Of a stretch of 64,000 nucleotides of DNA, positions 34,659 to 45,299 are shown one piece after another. Position 1 is the first letter of the stretch. Each line of letters begins with the position of its first letter. Origin of the DNA: Saturnia japonica (taxonomy: Eukaryota; Arthropoda; Insecta; Lepidoptera; Saturniidae); the NCBI GenBank assembly GCA_033032175.1, contig CM065328.1, forward strand, positions 5,704,690 to 5,768,689. Reading direction: 5' to 3'. The notes below the pieces were generated by a model. It was given only the letters and a program-made list of their open reading frames with translations. It was not told where the DNA came from and searched no databases. The translations under genes were made by a program, and so were the position numbers.

Positions 34659-37600
34659 ACGATCAGCGCTGGGCAAGACGACGACTGAGGCCCAGACAAC
34701 TCCAAGATAATAGGAGCTCAGCGCTTTTTGATAAAGTAGAGGGCGACCTCAGGCCCTACTTAAAAATAAACCTTTTGCATCTAGAGGCATACGGGCTTCT
34801 GGATACTGGTGCTTTCGCCTCCATATTAGGGCATAACGCACATAAAACACTTTTGGATCTAGGTTTTAAAATTTTGAAATGTAACACGATAAAGAGTGTC
34901 ACAGTGGGTGATGGTACCCGACTGGATTGTATAGGAGTGATGCCATTACCTATTACCTATAAGGACGAAGTAAATGTCATCAGCTGCTATGTTGTTCCAG
35001 GGTTGCATGCAGATCTTATATTAGGGGTCGATTTTTGGCGTCAATTTAAGTTGGATAAAAACATAGACTATGTCGCTGAAGTTAAGTTGATGGAAGGCAA
35101 CGTTCCTCATCTAGGGATGCTGTCCAACGACCAGGGCCTTATGGACTACGAGTTGCTTTCAGCCGAGAGTCGAAAGGACCTGGAAGAGGTCATATCGAAA
35201 TTCCATTCCATCAGTACCGAGCAAGTGGGTCTAGGGAGGACTTCGTTGATTAGTCACCGTATTGACACAGGGGGCCATCCCCCTATCAAACAGAGGTATT
35301 ATCCGCTCTCCCCCGTAAAACAGGCATCCTTGGAAAAAGAATTAGATAAGATGCTTGAGATGGGAGTGGTGTCTCCATCGCATTCTCCTTGGAGTTCGCC
35401 AGTGGTCATGGTGGAGAAAGAGAACGGGACCATGCATTTGTGCGTCGATTGTCGAAAGTTGAATTCCGTATCGAAGGCGGATGCATATCCACTTCCTTAC
35501 ATAAATAATATTCTAGATCAGTTGAGGGACGCGCGTTATCTTAGCTCGATCGACTTGAGCGCCGCCTATTGGCAAATTCCATATGACAGCGAAGAGTCTG
35601 CCGAGAAAACCGCGTTCACGGTACCTAAGCGTGGTTTGTTTCAATTCAATGTAATGGCTTTTGGTTTAGTGGGAGCTTCTGCTACAACGCAGAGACTTAT
35701 GGATCAACTTTTCGGACTTGAGTTTGACAATCGGGTGTTTTGTTATCAAGATGACATCATAGTGACATCCTCATCTTTTTCCGGGCATATCGAACTATTA
35801 AATAGGGTGTACGATAAGTTGGTAAGCGCCAACCTCACCATAAATGGTACAAAGTCCAAGTTCTGTAGAAATGAGCTCGGTTATGTAGTGGATGCCCGTG
35901 GTTTACATACAGACCAAGGCAAGATTGACGTCGTGCTCAATTACCCGACGCCGACATGTTCAAAGGATGTAAAAAGATTTATGGGAATGGCGGGATGGTA
36001 TCGCAGGTTTATTAACAACTTCTCTAAGATCAGCCGTCCGCTGAGTAAATTAACAGGCAAGAAAGTTGAGTTTGCGTGGTCAGCTGAAGCAGAATCTGCT
36101 TTCAATGCATTAAAGAGTGCTTTAGTTTCAGCGCCAATCCTGAAGTGCCCCTATTACAGCTTGCCTTTCACAATTCACACGGACGCGTCTTCGTTTGCGT
36201 TAGGCGCCGTCCTTACTCAGAACCACGATGGTATGGAGCATCCCATAGCGTATTGTAGTAGGGTGTTAAACAAGAACGAGGTTAACTATAGCACGACGGA
36301 GCGTGAACTGTTAGCCGTTATTTACGCTTTAGAGCAGTTTAGGACATACGTTGAAGGACAACGATGCAAGCTGGTGACGGACCATGCTTCACTTCTTTGG
36401 TTTAACAACTTGAAAAACCCTTCAGGCAGGTTGGCTCGTTGGAGCATGAGACTTAGCCAGTTTAATTTCACTGTTGAGCATCGTAAGGGATGTGAGAATA
36501 TTATTCCTGATGCACTTTCGCGAATACGCATGGACGTGGTACATCCGGTAGGACCGTTCTTAAGCGATACGTGGTATGAAACATTAAAGAAGCGGTGCCA
36601 GAACAAGCCTGAAAAGTATCCGAATTATTGTGTGCGCGATGACCTACTCTATCGGCACGTGAGGAATAAGTATGATCTGACTTCGGCCTATAGTTGGAAA
36701 ATGGTGGTTCCCGAGGATAAACGAGCTGAAATTCTCGCTCGGTATCATGATGAGCCAGAGAGTGCACACCTTGGCGTCATGAAAACGCACAAACGAATAG
36801 CCTTATATTACTATTGGCCGGATATGTACGCTGATGTGAAGAAGTATATAGAAAAGTGTGAGGTGTGTAAGCAGTATAAGCCTGTGAATGTGTCTCGACC
36901 AGGCCTAATGGGCCGTCCAAAGGAAGTAGATAAGCCCTTTGATAGTTTATCCTGTGATCTACTAGGACCATTTCCTAGCTCGAAGAAGCGGAACAGTTAT
37001 TTGCTGGTTTGCTCCGACTATTTCAGCAAGTATGTGATGTTGCATCCCATGCGGGCTGCAACAGCGGCTAATATAGTACATTACTTGGAGAATAGTATCT
37101 TCTTAGTACACGGAGTGTGTAAGACGATGTACGTCGATAATGGTCCCCAGTTCATCTCGAAGGAGTTTAGGGATTTAATGAATAAATATAAGGTTCCCTA
37201 CATCAGGTACAACCCTCGATATCACCCGCAAGTAAATCAAGCTGAACGGGCGATTCGTAATATAGTTTGTGCCATAGCCTGTTATGTAAAATCAGAGCAC
37301 AGAGCGTGGGACGAAAAGATTAGTAAAATACAGTGCGCTTTGAATACGGCCGTGCACGAAACAACAAAGTTCACACCCTATTTTTTGGTCCACGGGCGTG
37401 AGCATATTTTGGATGGGTCGTTGCACAAGGGAACGGACTCTCTCATTGGTAGGCAAGACATCCAAGTTTCAGACCCGCAGTCTTTAGCTGAAAATTTAGT
37501 TGAGTTACGGGCGATATTTAGTAAAGTAAAAGGTTTTTTGAGGAAAGCACATGAAAGAAATGCGCGCAACTATAATTTGCGTAAAAGAGATGTACAACTA

Positions 37601-37789
37601 CAGGTTGGTCAGATAGTCTACAAAAGAACGTTTTATCTTTCCAACGCTAGCAAGAACTTCACTGCCAAGTTGGCTCCGAAATTCATGAAGTGCGTTGTTG
37701 CAGCTAAGCTGTCTCCTCTTGTATATACGCTTAAGGATATGGATGGAAAGTCGTTGGGAAATTATCATATTAAGGATATTTTGAAGTAA
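34637..37789 (+). CDS. pol: Ty3/gypsy pol polyprotein (PR-RT-RNaseH-IN)
   Basis: One open frame of 1050 codons. In order: aspartic protease with DTG at residues 56-58 and an ILGVDF motif at 129-134; reverse transcriptase with catalytic Asp306 (SIDLSAAYW) and YQDD at 370-373; RNase H with Asp516, Glu557 and Asp582; integrase with a zinc-binding His704/His711/Cys741/Cys744 set and a D774-D834-E870 triad in D,D(35)E spacing. All expected catalytic residues are present, which suggests a young copy. The frame is -1 relative to gag, so expression would need frameshifting; no canonical heptamer is obvious in the 22-base overlap. There is no env downstream. The element cannot be autonomous because gag and the 5' LTR are missing. 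Clade not assigned. Confidence 0.95.
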   Translation: MYVIGKLDDQRWARRRLRPRQLQDNRSSALFDKVEGDLRPYLKINLLHLEAYGLLDTGAFASILGHNAHKTLLDLGFKILKCNTIKSVTVGDGTRLDCIGVMPLPITYKDEVNVISCYVVPGLHADLILGVDFWRQFKLDKNIDYVAEVKLMEGNVPHLGMLSNDQGLMDYELLSAESRKDLEEVISKFHSISTEQVGLGRTSLISHRIDTGGHPPIKQRYYPLSPVKQASLEKELDKMLEMGVVSPSHSPWSSPVVMVEKENGTMHLCVDCRKLNSVSKADAYPLPYINNILDQLRDARYLSSIDLSAAYWQIPYDSEESAEKTAFTVPKRGLFQFNVMAFGLVGASATTQRLMDQLFGLEFDNRVFCYQDDIIVTSSSFSGHIELLNRVYDKLVSANLTINGTKSKFCRNELGYVVDARGLHTDQGKIDVVLNYPTPTCSKDVKRFMGMAGWYRRFINNFSKISRPLSKLTGKKVEFAWSAEAESAFNALKSALVSAPILKCPYYSLPFTIHTDASSFALGAVLTQNHDGMEHPIAYCSRVLNKNEVNYSTTERELLAVIYALEQFRTYVEGQRCKLVTDHASLLWFNNLKNPSGRLARWSMRLSQFNFTVEHRKGCENIIPDALSRIRMDVVHPVGPFLSDTWYETLKKRCQNKPEKYPNYCVRDDLLYRHVRNKYDLTSAYSWKMVVPEDKRAEILARYHDEPESAHLGVMKTHKRIALYYYWPDMYADVKKYIEKCEVCKQYKPVNVSRPGLMGRPKEVDKPFDSLSCDLLGPFPSSKKRNSYLLVCSDYFSKYVMLHPMRAATAANIVHYLENSIFLVHGVCKTMYVDNGPQFISKEFRDLMNKYKVPYIRYNPRYHPQVNQAERAIRNIVCAIACYVKSEHRAWDEKISKIQCALNTAVHETTKFTPYFLVHGREHILDGSLHKGTDSLIGRQDIQVSDPQSLAENLVELRAIFSKVKGFLRKAHERNARNYNLRKRDVQLQVGQIVYKRTFYLSNASKNFTAKLAPKFMKCVVAAKLSPLVYTLKDMDGKSLGNYHIKDILK

Positions 37790-38483
37790 GACTATGAGGA
37801 TAGGGACGGGCGACAAGCCTTGTTTCGTCTACAGTAATATTAATTGTTCTTTTGAAAAGAGGCAAGCTTCAGTTTTGTGTGGGTATGAGTGTTAGGTGAG
37901 GAATGAAGCTTTCAAAATTATAATACCGCGGTTAATCCCTAGGCAAGTGTGAATGTGGAAGAATGTTAAGGTAGCTGCGCCAGTACTGAAAGCACACACG
38001 TTTTTATCTGCTGTTTGAAAACTGTTCCTTCCGTTTTGTTATATATTGGTCTACCGGAACAACGATAGTAATTTATTAATTTTACACTTCTTTGCTTTGC
38101 CCTAATAGGAAGTTTTTTTGTATCGGTCATAATTATTATTTTGTCTTAAGACTTTAAGCTAGATGTTAGAACACGTGTTCATAGTATGAGGTCCTCAATC
38201 ATATCTTTCAGTTAATAGTGAAGGCTGTTTATATTAGTTTTTATATCTCCACCAGTGGTGAAGGCTATATTTTTTATGATCAGTTCTAATCTTAGCATCT
38301 TTGAAGGGAATTGTTTGGTAGGTAATTATTTATAAAATAGTCGATTACGGATTGTTAGTCTTGTCGGTTTCTTTGTTAGATTTTATTATTTGGTTAGCAT
38401 TTAAAGGTTTGCCTTTCAAGTTATGAAGAATGGGGAAAAATATAAATAGGGTTTTATATTTTTAGTTTAGGGAGGGGGTATTC
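37790..38483 (+). other. gypsy 3' untranslated region with polypurine tract
   Basis: About 690 bases between the pol stop and the LTR. No envelope-like frame. A polypurine run, AGGGAGGGGG, lies at 38469-38478, a few bases before the LTR start. It would prime plus-strand DNA synthesis. Confidence 0.75.
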
Positions 38484-38936
38484 TGTAGCAAAAAAATATA
38501 AGAGCGGCTCAAAAGGCAGGGAGCGGGGTATCAAAAAGAAAAAGAAAAATGCAGCTGTCAAAAAAAATAAAAAAATAAAAAAGGAGGTGGACCTACAAAA
38601 AAGGTCGAACGGAGGGTGACGGGAAAAAAAAAAGAAAGCGAGGGTGCTGGATCACAGACTTTTGGATATACAAGGAGTGCTGGATCATGGGCACAAAAAG
38701 AGGAGCTGCCTTTTCGAGGATTATCTATGTTTCCATCCCTGCCGGACATAAAACCAGGAAATCGAGATAAGTGGATATTTGTTTAATAAACCTTGTGACC
38801 CCAAGTGTGTTTTCTTAAATATGATCCACCTGGGGTACAGCCGGCTCTACAGCATGGATTTTAACAAAGGCGCCCTGAGATTGATTGAGATCATGAACTC
38901 TCGCCGGTGAGCTAGGCGGTGTTGTAGCCTGCTACA
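38484..38936 (+). mobile_element. gypsy 3' LTR, about 453 bp
   Basis: Starts TGTAGC just after the polypurine tract and ends GCTACA, a perfect 6-bp terminal inverted repeat of the TG...CA type. A possible TATA motif (ATATAAG) is near the start and an AATAAA signal at about 38784. The matching 5' LTR is absent from the window. The flanking base order 'ACATTAG' continues directly into segment X copy B. The exact right edge is uncertain by a few bases. Confidence 0.75.
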
Positions 38937-39444
38937 ACATTAGTCACAATTAATACAACATTTAAACTGTTAATGTCTAAAGTATTTAAGCAATGAGTTC
39001 ATAGATAGCGGTTTTTATTTTTTTGTGATTTAATATAGCTCCTATTTAATAAATTTATTTATAAAAATACTTTGTACTTTATTTATTTCGTATATTTTTG
39101 TATATAATTTTTATTACTTTTCTAGTTATATATTTTTGTGTTTTGCTGTTTTTTTTAAAGTTTAAATTCCTATTGCACTATCGACAATAATAATTTTTTC
39201 CACATTACCGTTAGTTAGTTGGAAGAAAATGCTGTAAAGCAAGTATTCATTCATTGATTTTGTTTGCGATGTAAGATGATTTTAGTTCTGCAATATTACT
39301 TTTTTTTTAATTTTATTAGATAAACCTTTTACGTATTACAATTTTTGTCAAGAATGACATTTTGTGATGTAGCTATATCCAAATTATTCCCCTCGAACTC
39401 TTAGTGTTGCCAGCTCATCATCCTTGCTCCAACCTTCTTCCAGA

Positions 39445-39773
39445 CTAGTTAGTTTGTAATGAACTCTGTACTGGAAATGGGACAAGCCGGTTTACGGCTC
39501 GTTTTTCTAGCAGATTAGGTGCCTTGTCGGTGAGCAGCTTCACCACTCTGATGATCATGTCCGGGCCGGGGTAGAACTTGACGATACAACCAAGCTTCCA
39601 CTTAAGAGGCGGTAAGTTATCGTCCTTAAATAACATCAAATATCCAGCCTGAACCATCTTGTTATCAGAACGTCATTTTGATCGAGTTTGAAGCTCGCTG
39701 AGATATTCGTTGGTCCATCTCGTCCAGAATGCTTGCCGCAACTTCTCAATTAATTGAAGCAAGGAATATTTCC
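39445..39773 (-). pseudogene. BEL/Pao pol C-terminal relic (X copy B)
   Basis: On the minus strand about 110 codons follow the order of a BEL/Pao integrase end: 'LRQAFWTRWTNEYLSELQ', one stop, then 'KDDNLPPLKWKLG' and 'YPGPDMIIRVV', and a terminal stop. In a live element this tail follows the D,D,E core, which is absent. The missing LTR should lie to the left (38936-39440), but I cannot define its ends. Confidence 0.8.
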
Positions 39774-40444
39774 TTTTAAGTTACACAAGGATTGTATTTT
39801 TCAAATATAATATAATTATTTCTTCTTCAGCTTAGTTGTTTATTTGTAGTCAGTCAGGAACTCGTTATGTGAACAATTTATCAAGCGGTTTTAATCCAAG
39901 AGGTTCTTATTTGAAATTCAGTAAATAGTTGCAAATTGTGAGTGAAGCGCCCGGTTTCGAGATACAATGCTCGCTGCAAATCGACAATTACTCCCCGGGT
40001 AATTGGTGAACAGAGCGCGGTTGTTACGACTCTCTTAATAATATGCACGATAGTTCTCAGGGTTGGTAAAGATTGCAAAGGCCCATGATAAACTGATTCC
40101 CATCATTAACTTCCAGTGTCTGACCGTATCCCATCATCTCCCTTCCATTACAGATCTACGCGGACTGTTTTACGAAACTACAGATTTTTTAATACAAGTA
40201 AGGTGGCAAACATGTATACTTTACCATAGCACATAGACGCTTTTAATATCAAGGTATCATTAGCGCGTTGCCTATTTTAAATCCTCCTCCCACTACTCCC
40301 ACCGCTCTGGAAACCCTACTCAACGCAATAACACAACACAAAGTTATTTGGCTATGATCTTCTGCAAGGTATCGGACCACAAATCGGTCTGTCACAATTT
40401 TATGGTAACCTCCATCTTGGCACTAGCTAAAAATTCTCTATGAC

Positions 40445-40523
40445 TTATCCTTGTCGTACCGTAAAGTTGTGGATCCTTCTTCCGGCCAGTGTGTTCTCTC
40501 CTTCTTACGACATTGGGTTTGTT
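40445..40523 (+). pseudogene. LINE RT C-terminal remnant (X copy B)
   Basis: Second copy of 34172-34250, with the same 'SVFSPSYDIGF' ending. Confidence 0.6.
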
Positions 40524-40773
40524 ATGATTAAAATACAACATTTTATAATAGTAAATATCTATTATGTTCTTTTACAATAGTAGCTTCTTCTTTAGAAGAC
40601 GCACTGCCGTTTTTAAACTTGAACTGTCTGAATTAAAATGTAAACTATATCAATGCCAACGAACTTTCTTCACGAACATGTTGATGTGTGGGGAAACCGC
40701 TTCAGGGCTATGCCCTCTTTCGGTGACAATCTTCTCCGCCCGCTACAACGGGCGTGTCTCCATAACGAAGGCC

Positions 40774-41600
40774 TCACGTATTATAACGCTGAGGCCAGTG
40801 AACTCTCCCCTTTTCTCGCGCCGCTCTGTCCGGTGTAGGTGCGCGGACGAGCTGGCACGCATGGGGCTTCATAATTTTCCTCTTGCATCTAGGAAGCGGT
40901 GCATCTGGAGGTCTGGTGTGCAGCGGCGCGATGTTCTGGAGGTGTACATGCGCCGAAATGTCCGCTCTTCGGAACATGCGAGTTGTCAGGCTGCTTACGA
41001 ATTCGTCCAGGCTATCTATCCTCAGATCGCAATGTATGGTCGAGTTCCTCATGTAGCGTGGGGCCCCTACTATTGTTTTGAGCGTATAATTCTGCTGGGT
41101 TCGTAATCGGCGCTTTAATGTCTCTGATATGTAACCGAACCATGCGGGGCGGCATACGTGAGGTGCGATCTCACGTAGGTCTTGTACAGGCCTAGTTTAG
41201 TGCCGAGCAGCAACTTCGAGTTGAGTACTGGATGTAGCACTCTCCTTGCGTGGCCAGCCTTCGCAAGCTGTGCTCTTCCACATGGGTCTTGAAAGTAAGT
41301 CCTCTGTCTATAGTGAGCCTCAAAGTATTTGCCTTCCCTCCTCCATGGGAGCATCTGTCCTTGGAGCGTCAGGGGCGGTATAACTTTTTGTAAGTATCCT
41401 AGCAGGAACGCCTGCGTCTTGTCGACGTTGATTGTCAGCCGACACTTAGCCAACCAGTCGAGTAGGGCGTCCAAGGATGGTTGCAGTATTTTTGCGGCTA
41501 TATCAATGCCGCCCTTGCACGCGATTCTTACCTTGCCCGCACGCCGTGCTACGCGCGCTCTCTTGCCATAGTGAAGTTACTTGCAGGGAGGGGCGGCAAT
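40774..41600 (-). pseudogene. jockey-like LINE reverse transcriptase, C-terminal part
   Basis: Minus-strand frames 41474-41115 and 41052-40774 line up as one decayed protein. 'ALLDWLAKCRLTINVDKTQA' is the post-catalytic segment of LINE reverse transcriptase, where the working strand anchors template. 'LGLYKTYVRSHLTYAAP' is the thumb region, and 'CDLRIDSLDEFVSSLTTRMF' the C-terminal tail. The catalytic YADD part is missing (5' truncation near 41600), and there is a frame break between the two pieces. Pattern fits the jockey group; clade is a judgement by motif only. Confidence 0.8.
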
Positions 41601-41805
41601 GCGATGAGTCATATGCCAGATGTTCGCTCGTTAGTTCTTACAACTAGTAAAATTTTATTTATAATCCTTACGACTAGGCATATGCTATATAATCCTATAC
41701 ATACTAATTACCTATTATTACGATTATATCTTATTCAGTATATATATTTAGCCTAACTTATAGATTACAAATATATTTCTATTCCGAAGGCTCGTTGTCC
41801 GCAAC

Positions 41806-41850
41806 AGGATCCTTCAAGCGTACCGTGAAGAGATATTTATGCAGGCCGGC
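41806..41850 (+). pseudogene. LINE C-terminal scrap
   Basis: The plus frame reads 'GSFKRTVKRYLCRPA', matching the end of the LINE relic on the minus strand at 48770-49050. Short. Confidence 0.45.
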
Positions 41851-41857
41851 ATGACAG

Positions 41858-41897
41858 CGGCGACCACCGATGGATTAAGATATTTCGGTGGTCGCCG
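41858..41897. repeat. Hairpin, 13-bp perfect stem
   Basis: CGGCGACCACCGA at 41858-41870 and its reverse complement at 41885-41897, with a 14-base loop. GC-rich in AT-rich surroundings. It may be the edge of a LINE 3' end copied twice head to head. Confidence 0.75.
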
Positions 41898-42022
41898 TTG
41901 TATTTGGACTGTGATGTGCTCACTATCAGAGAAATCATCATCAATGCGCTGAGCTATTATAAAAAAAAGTAGAGAGAGATTTCCAGTTACACAGTAGCGC
42001 TCATCACAGCGCAAACAAAGAA

Positions 42023-42117
42023 GTTCGCCAATTCTTACCTTTGCCGTCCCGTGAAGATATGGAATGTTCTCCTAGCAAATGTATTCCTCCTTCCTATAAT
42101 ATTGCGTTCTTCATGAC
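42023..42117 (+). pseudogene. LINE RT C-terminal remnant
   Basis: The plus frame reads 'VKIWNVLLANVFLPSYNIAF', another copy of the LINE ending seen at 34172. About 30 codons. Confidence 0.55.
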
Positions 42118-42119
42118 AT

Positions 42120-43260
42120 GAACTACTGCCGATGAAATTTAAATAACCGACAGTAGATGATGTTTGTGGACTGTGTCGTATTTAGCATCAGGTATAGTCA
42201 TTTTGCCGAGGTAGTTAAAAAAATCTCTACCAAACAAATATATGTCTTTTCAAACCCACTTCAAAAGTTTTATTATACATATTCTCGAAGGTTCTTAAGA
42301 AACAGCACATTCTAACCCGTTTTCAGTTTATGAAAAGGACAGCAACAGCCATGTATTATACGCACGAAGAAGATTTGTATACATCAGTTATTGCTAATCC
42401 TAGACTCCCTAAAAATTGAAAATTCTCGATGCATATAGCCCGCTCAGCTTTTTAACATGCAGTTTTATAGGCTTCTCTCACTTTGCCACAGGATGGTATT
42501 GTTGTTTCTTTTGTAATCTTTCAACAAATGCGTAGTAAATGTAGTATGCAAATGGAATTCTGCACGTGATCTTCTTTTTTAAAAAAGGCAGGTAGGTAGG
42601 TAGTAACAATTCAAATTGAACTTTCTAACTTACAGTTCTAGATTTATATTATTATATTTCTGTACCTATGTTTAGTCAACCCTGAACCGTATCCCGCAGT
42701 CAGCGTTGCGGCCACAACAAGAAATGTACGGATTGCAATCCGCGGGGAACAATTAGTCAAATGTGATTTATTACCTACAGGTTTTGTTTAACAAATTTTT
42801 GAAGCCATCAATATTTAACTACATTAATTTTTGTATCCGTATGTTAAAGTTACACTTAAAGATTCCTCGGAATACGGAGGGAAAATAAATCATACGGAAC
42901 GAATGCACGTATCTCGTAGTTCTGTTCTAGGAATGGTTGCGGTTTAATTTAGCTAATACAGAATGTGGGTTCAAAGACTGGTGTGCTCGTCAAAGGACGG
43001 CGAGCATAGTTCGCACAATTTGAGAACAGAACGAAAGACAAAAGGAGGTTGCAATGGAATACTTACTCTATTTCAATTTGAATTATGTAACTACCCAGTA
43101 AATTTTACTTGCGAATTCAGAGATTTAGTACTTTCATTTCGTTCTATTTTTTGGTTCTTTGGATTTCTCTTTTGAATTCGTGCATGTGATTTAAATCATG
43201 TAAGAAATAGGCTTCGTTTCCGCTAGCTCATTTTGTTTTTTTATAAGTATTCAAGATGAT
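42120..43260. other. Noncoding stretch, no gene seen
   Basis: Mixed composition. The frame 42963-43175 has no recognisable domain. Confidence 0.5.
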
Positions 43261-43263
43261 AGC

Positions 43264-43500
43264 ATGCTAATTCTAGTGAGGGGACTGGCTTTCAAATGTT
43301 GCTGCCGGAACGCACGTTTAGGTTCCTGGCGACATAAATTTAACTTGAGGGCAGTAGCTAGTCAGGCAAGCATTAGAAAATATTCTGACATCGTGCTATG
43401 GTTTCATCACGATTATTTCCTTCATCGAGTTCAGGCTCATTGTATGGATTCCAACTTACGTCAATCGACGCGGTGTTACGGACAGGCTACCATTTAGCCA
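43264..43500 (+). repeat. Interspersed repeat, family R
   Basis: Holds 'GGCAAGCATTAGAAAATATT', 'GCTATGGTTTCATCACGAT' and 'AACTTACGTCAATCGACG', shared with 54240-54330 and 55920-56080, and on the other strand with 58255-58400. The 77-codon frame here is not a gene. Confidence 0.65.
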
Positions 43501-43834
43501 TTATTGCTTTGTTTGATTCAGTCAAGTCAACGATTCATTTTTATAAGAGAAACTTATTAATTTGCTAATTGTTCATTATGACCAATAGATGACTACGAAG
43601 GCAACATTTTTGAAGAAACTTGAACATACACTCTTCGTAGTACGCCATTTATAAAAGAAAATAGTAACAATTTCTGGCGTGGTGTCAAACGTGTTTACTC
43701 TCTGGCCTTACTTAAAACTTTAGTCAATTAGACGTGGCTTTAAGTTGAAGTGAAAACTTAAAATTATGCAGACTGCCAGTATAAGTATATATATAGTATT
43801 TTAATCTTTGTATCAATAAGCTATACTAACCCGT

Positions 43835-44270
43835 TGGCAGTTTTTTGATATCGGAGAGATAGATAGATTAATTATGTAATTAATTTATACTTCCCGTGTA
43901 TATAATTCCATTAAAATCGGTTAAGAATTAATTCAATTTAAAATATTTGGGATTTCTTTTTTTTTTACGATACCTAAAAGTGTTATTAAAAATTCTCATA
44001 GCTCATCACTCATATAATAACTTATACTTCTCGTGTGAAAAATTTCATCAAAATCGGTCAAGTATTAACGAAAAAAAATATAAAGAATTTTTCGATTTTT
44101 TTTTACGGTTTCTAAATGAAATATTGAAATTTTATACCCTATTAATTGACTAATGATACAACCATTCCGTGTACAAAATTTCATAAGAATCGGCTCAGCC
44201 GTTTTCGAGTTAAATCTGGATATATAAAAAGACAGACATAACTTTTTTAATGGCATTTCGGCATGGGTCA
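43835..44270 (+). repeat. Interspersed repeat with about 137-bp internal units
   Basis: Three diverged units each contain a 'CGTGT' word, then 'TTTCAT.A.AATCGG', then a T-run and 'ACGRTWYCTAAA'. They start near 43887, 44025 and 44160. The left edge, 'TATCGGAGAGATAGAT', is shared with 46650-46675. Confidence 0.55.
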
Positions 44271-44299
44271 TATAGTGTGCCTATCGGGAAATTTTGTAA

Positions 44300-44577
44300 A
44301 AATATTAAAAGTACAGACAGAACTACAAATCTATACTAGAACATATTAAAAAGATAATAATTTATAATTAGAAAAATAATAGATTTTTTTTTGTAATAGA
44401 TAAACTCAAAAACTTCTGGACCGATAAAAAAAAAATTCTGTCACCAATTTAAAGCTATAGTATACAGCTACAGTTACAGTTTAGACAAAGTATAAAAAAT
44501 TGCCTACACGGGTGCGTTAGCGATGTTTATCGTATAAAATTAACAAGGGTGAAACCGTGGAGCATAGCTAGTTTATT
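44300..44577 (+). repeat. Interspersed repeat ending GAGCATAGCTAGT
   Basis: The tail 'GAAACCGTGGAGCATAGC' resembles the tails at 4605 and 5140. AT-rich body, no frame. Confidence 0.5.
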
Positions 44578-45088
44578 AATATTTATATTATTAAGATTAT
44601 ATTTTAAAATTTACAAAAATAAAGATCGCGGATTAAAAAACCAAGCTGTAGAATAATGAAATATCTGAGACAGGCTAGTCAATATTGTTCTTATTTATTC
44701 AGAAGCAGATATGTAGACAGAAATAGACGAATAAATAAGCAATGCTCGTATTTCATTGTAGTAGAAGTCAAAATTGCGAAGCAAAAATTTTGTAAGCGGT
44801 AAAGTGAAGTTTGTCAAGGTGGAAACGGTGGGAAATGGGTAGTACGGAACCACGCATGGTCCCAAGGAAATTGCTGTGTTTTATTCTATTTGCTGTACGG
44901 TTGTCGGCCGATATGAAATATATTGAGGGATTTCTCAACCGATGTTCAATAAAAATGTATGAACTGGTAGGCAATAGAAAAGGTTTTACTTGTTGTTTTT
45001 AACGAGATTTCGATCTGCCACGTAGGGGTTTTATGTTAATTAATAAAATTATGTTATCTGGCTTATTTTACGTAATTTTGATGGCATT

Positions 45089-45247
45089 TTAAGGTGGCCT
45101 CTCACGGTTCGTGATATTGCGGACAGACGCAGACTAGCCCGCACCGAAGCACCATGGGAAGAGCGTCGTCTGTGGTAGCGCTGATAATGTCCGTGGTCGT
45201 AGGCAGTGCGTGAAAATTTGCAATATCACAAACCAAGGCCGCCTTTA
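45089..45247. mobile_element. Small MITE, about 159 bp
   Basis: The ends are imperfect inverted repeats of about 30 bases. Left: 'TTAAGGTGGCCT' then 'GTGATATTGC' (45089-45120). Right: 'GCAATATCAC' then 'AAGGCCGCCTTTA' (45220-45247). The interior is GC-rich with no transposase. Target duplication not clear, so superfamily is open. The 82-codon minus frame over it is chance. Confidence 0.65.
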
Positions 45248-45299
45248 GGTGCTGAGAAATCGGCAATCCAACGGTCAGCGCATTCATACGCGCTTCATA

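Larger units (their letters stand above)
38936..40589 (+). repeat. Segment X, copy B
   Basis: Direct copy of 32589-34316. Differs by scattered substitutions, a shorter TA run and the absence of 61 bases. On the left it abuts the gypsy LTR; on the right it continues into 'CTTTAGAAGACGCACTGCCG', the 3' flank of a LINE fragment. Confidence 0.9.

Noticed and set aside
36322..36971. Minus-strand frames inside pol
   Set aside because: Shadows of the gypsy pol coding strand.
32589..40589. The two X copies as the long terminal repeats of the gypsy element
   Set aside because: The left copy joins gag in mid-frame with no leader or primer-binding site. A polypurine tract followed by a 453-bp TG...CA LTR stands before the right copy, and X contains unrelated BEL and LINE relics.
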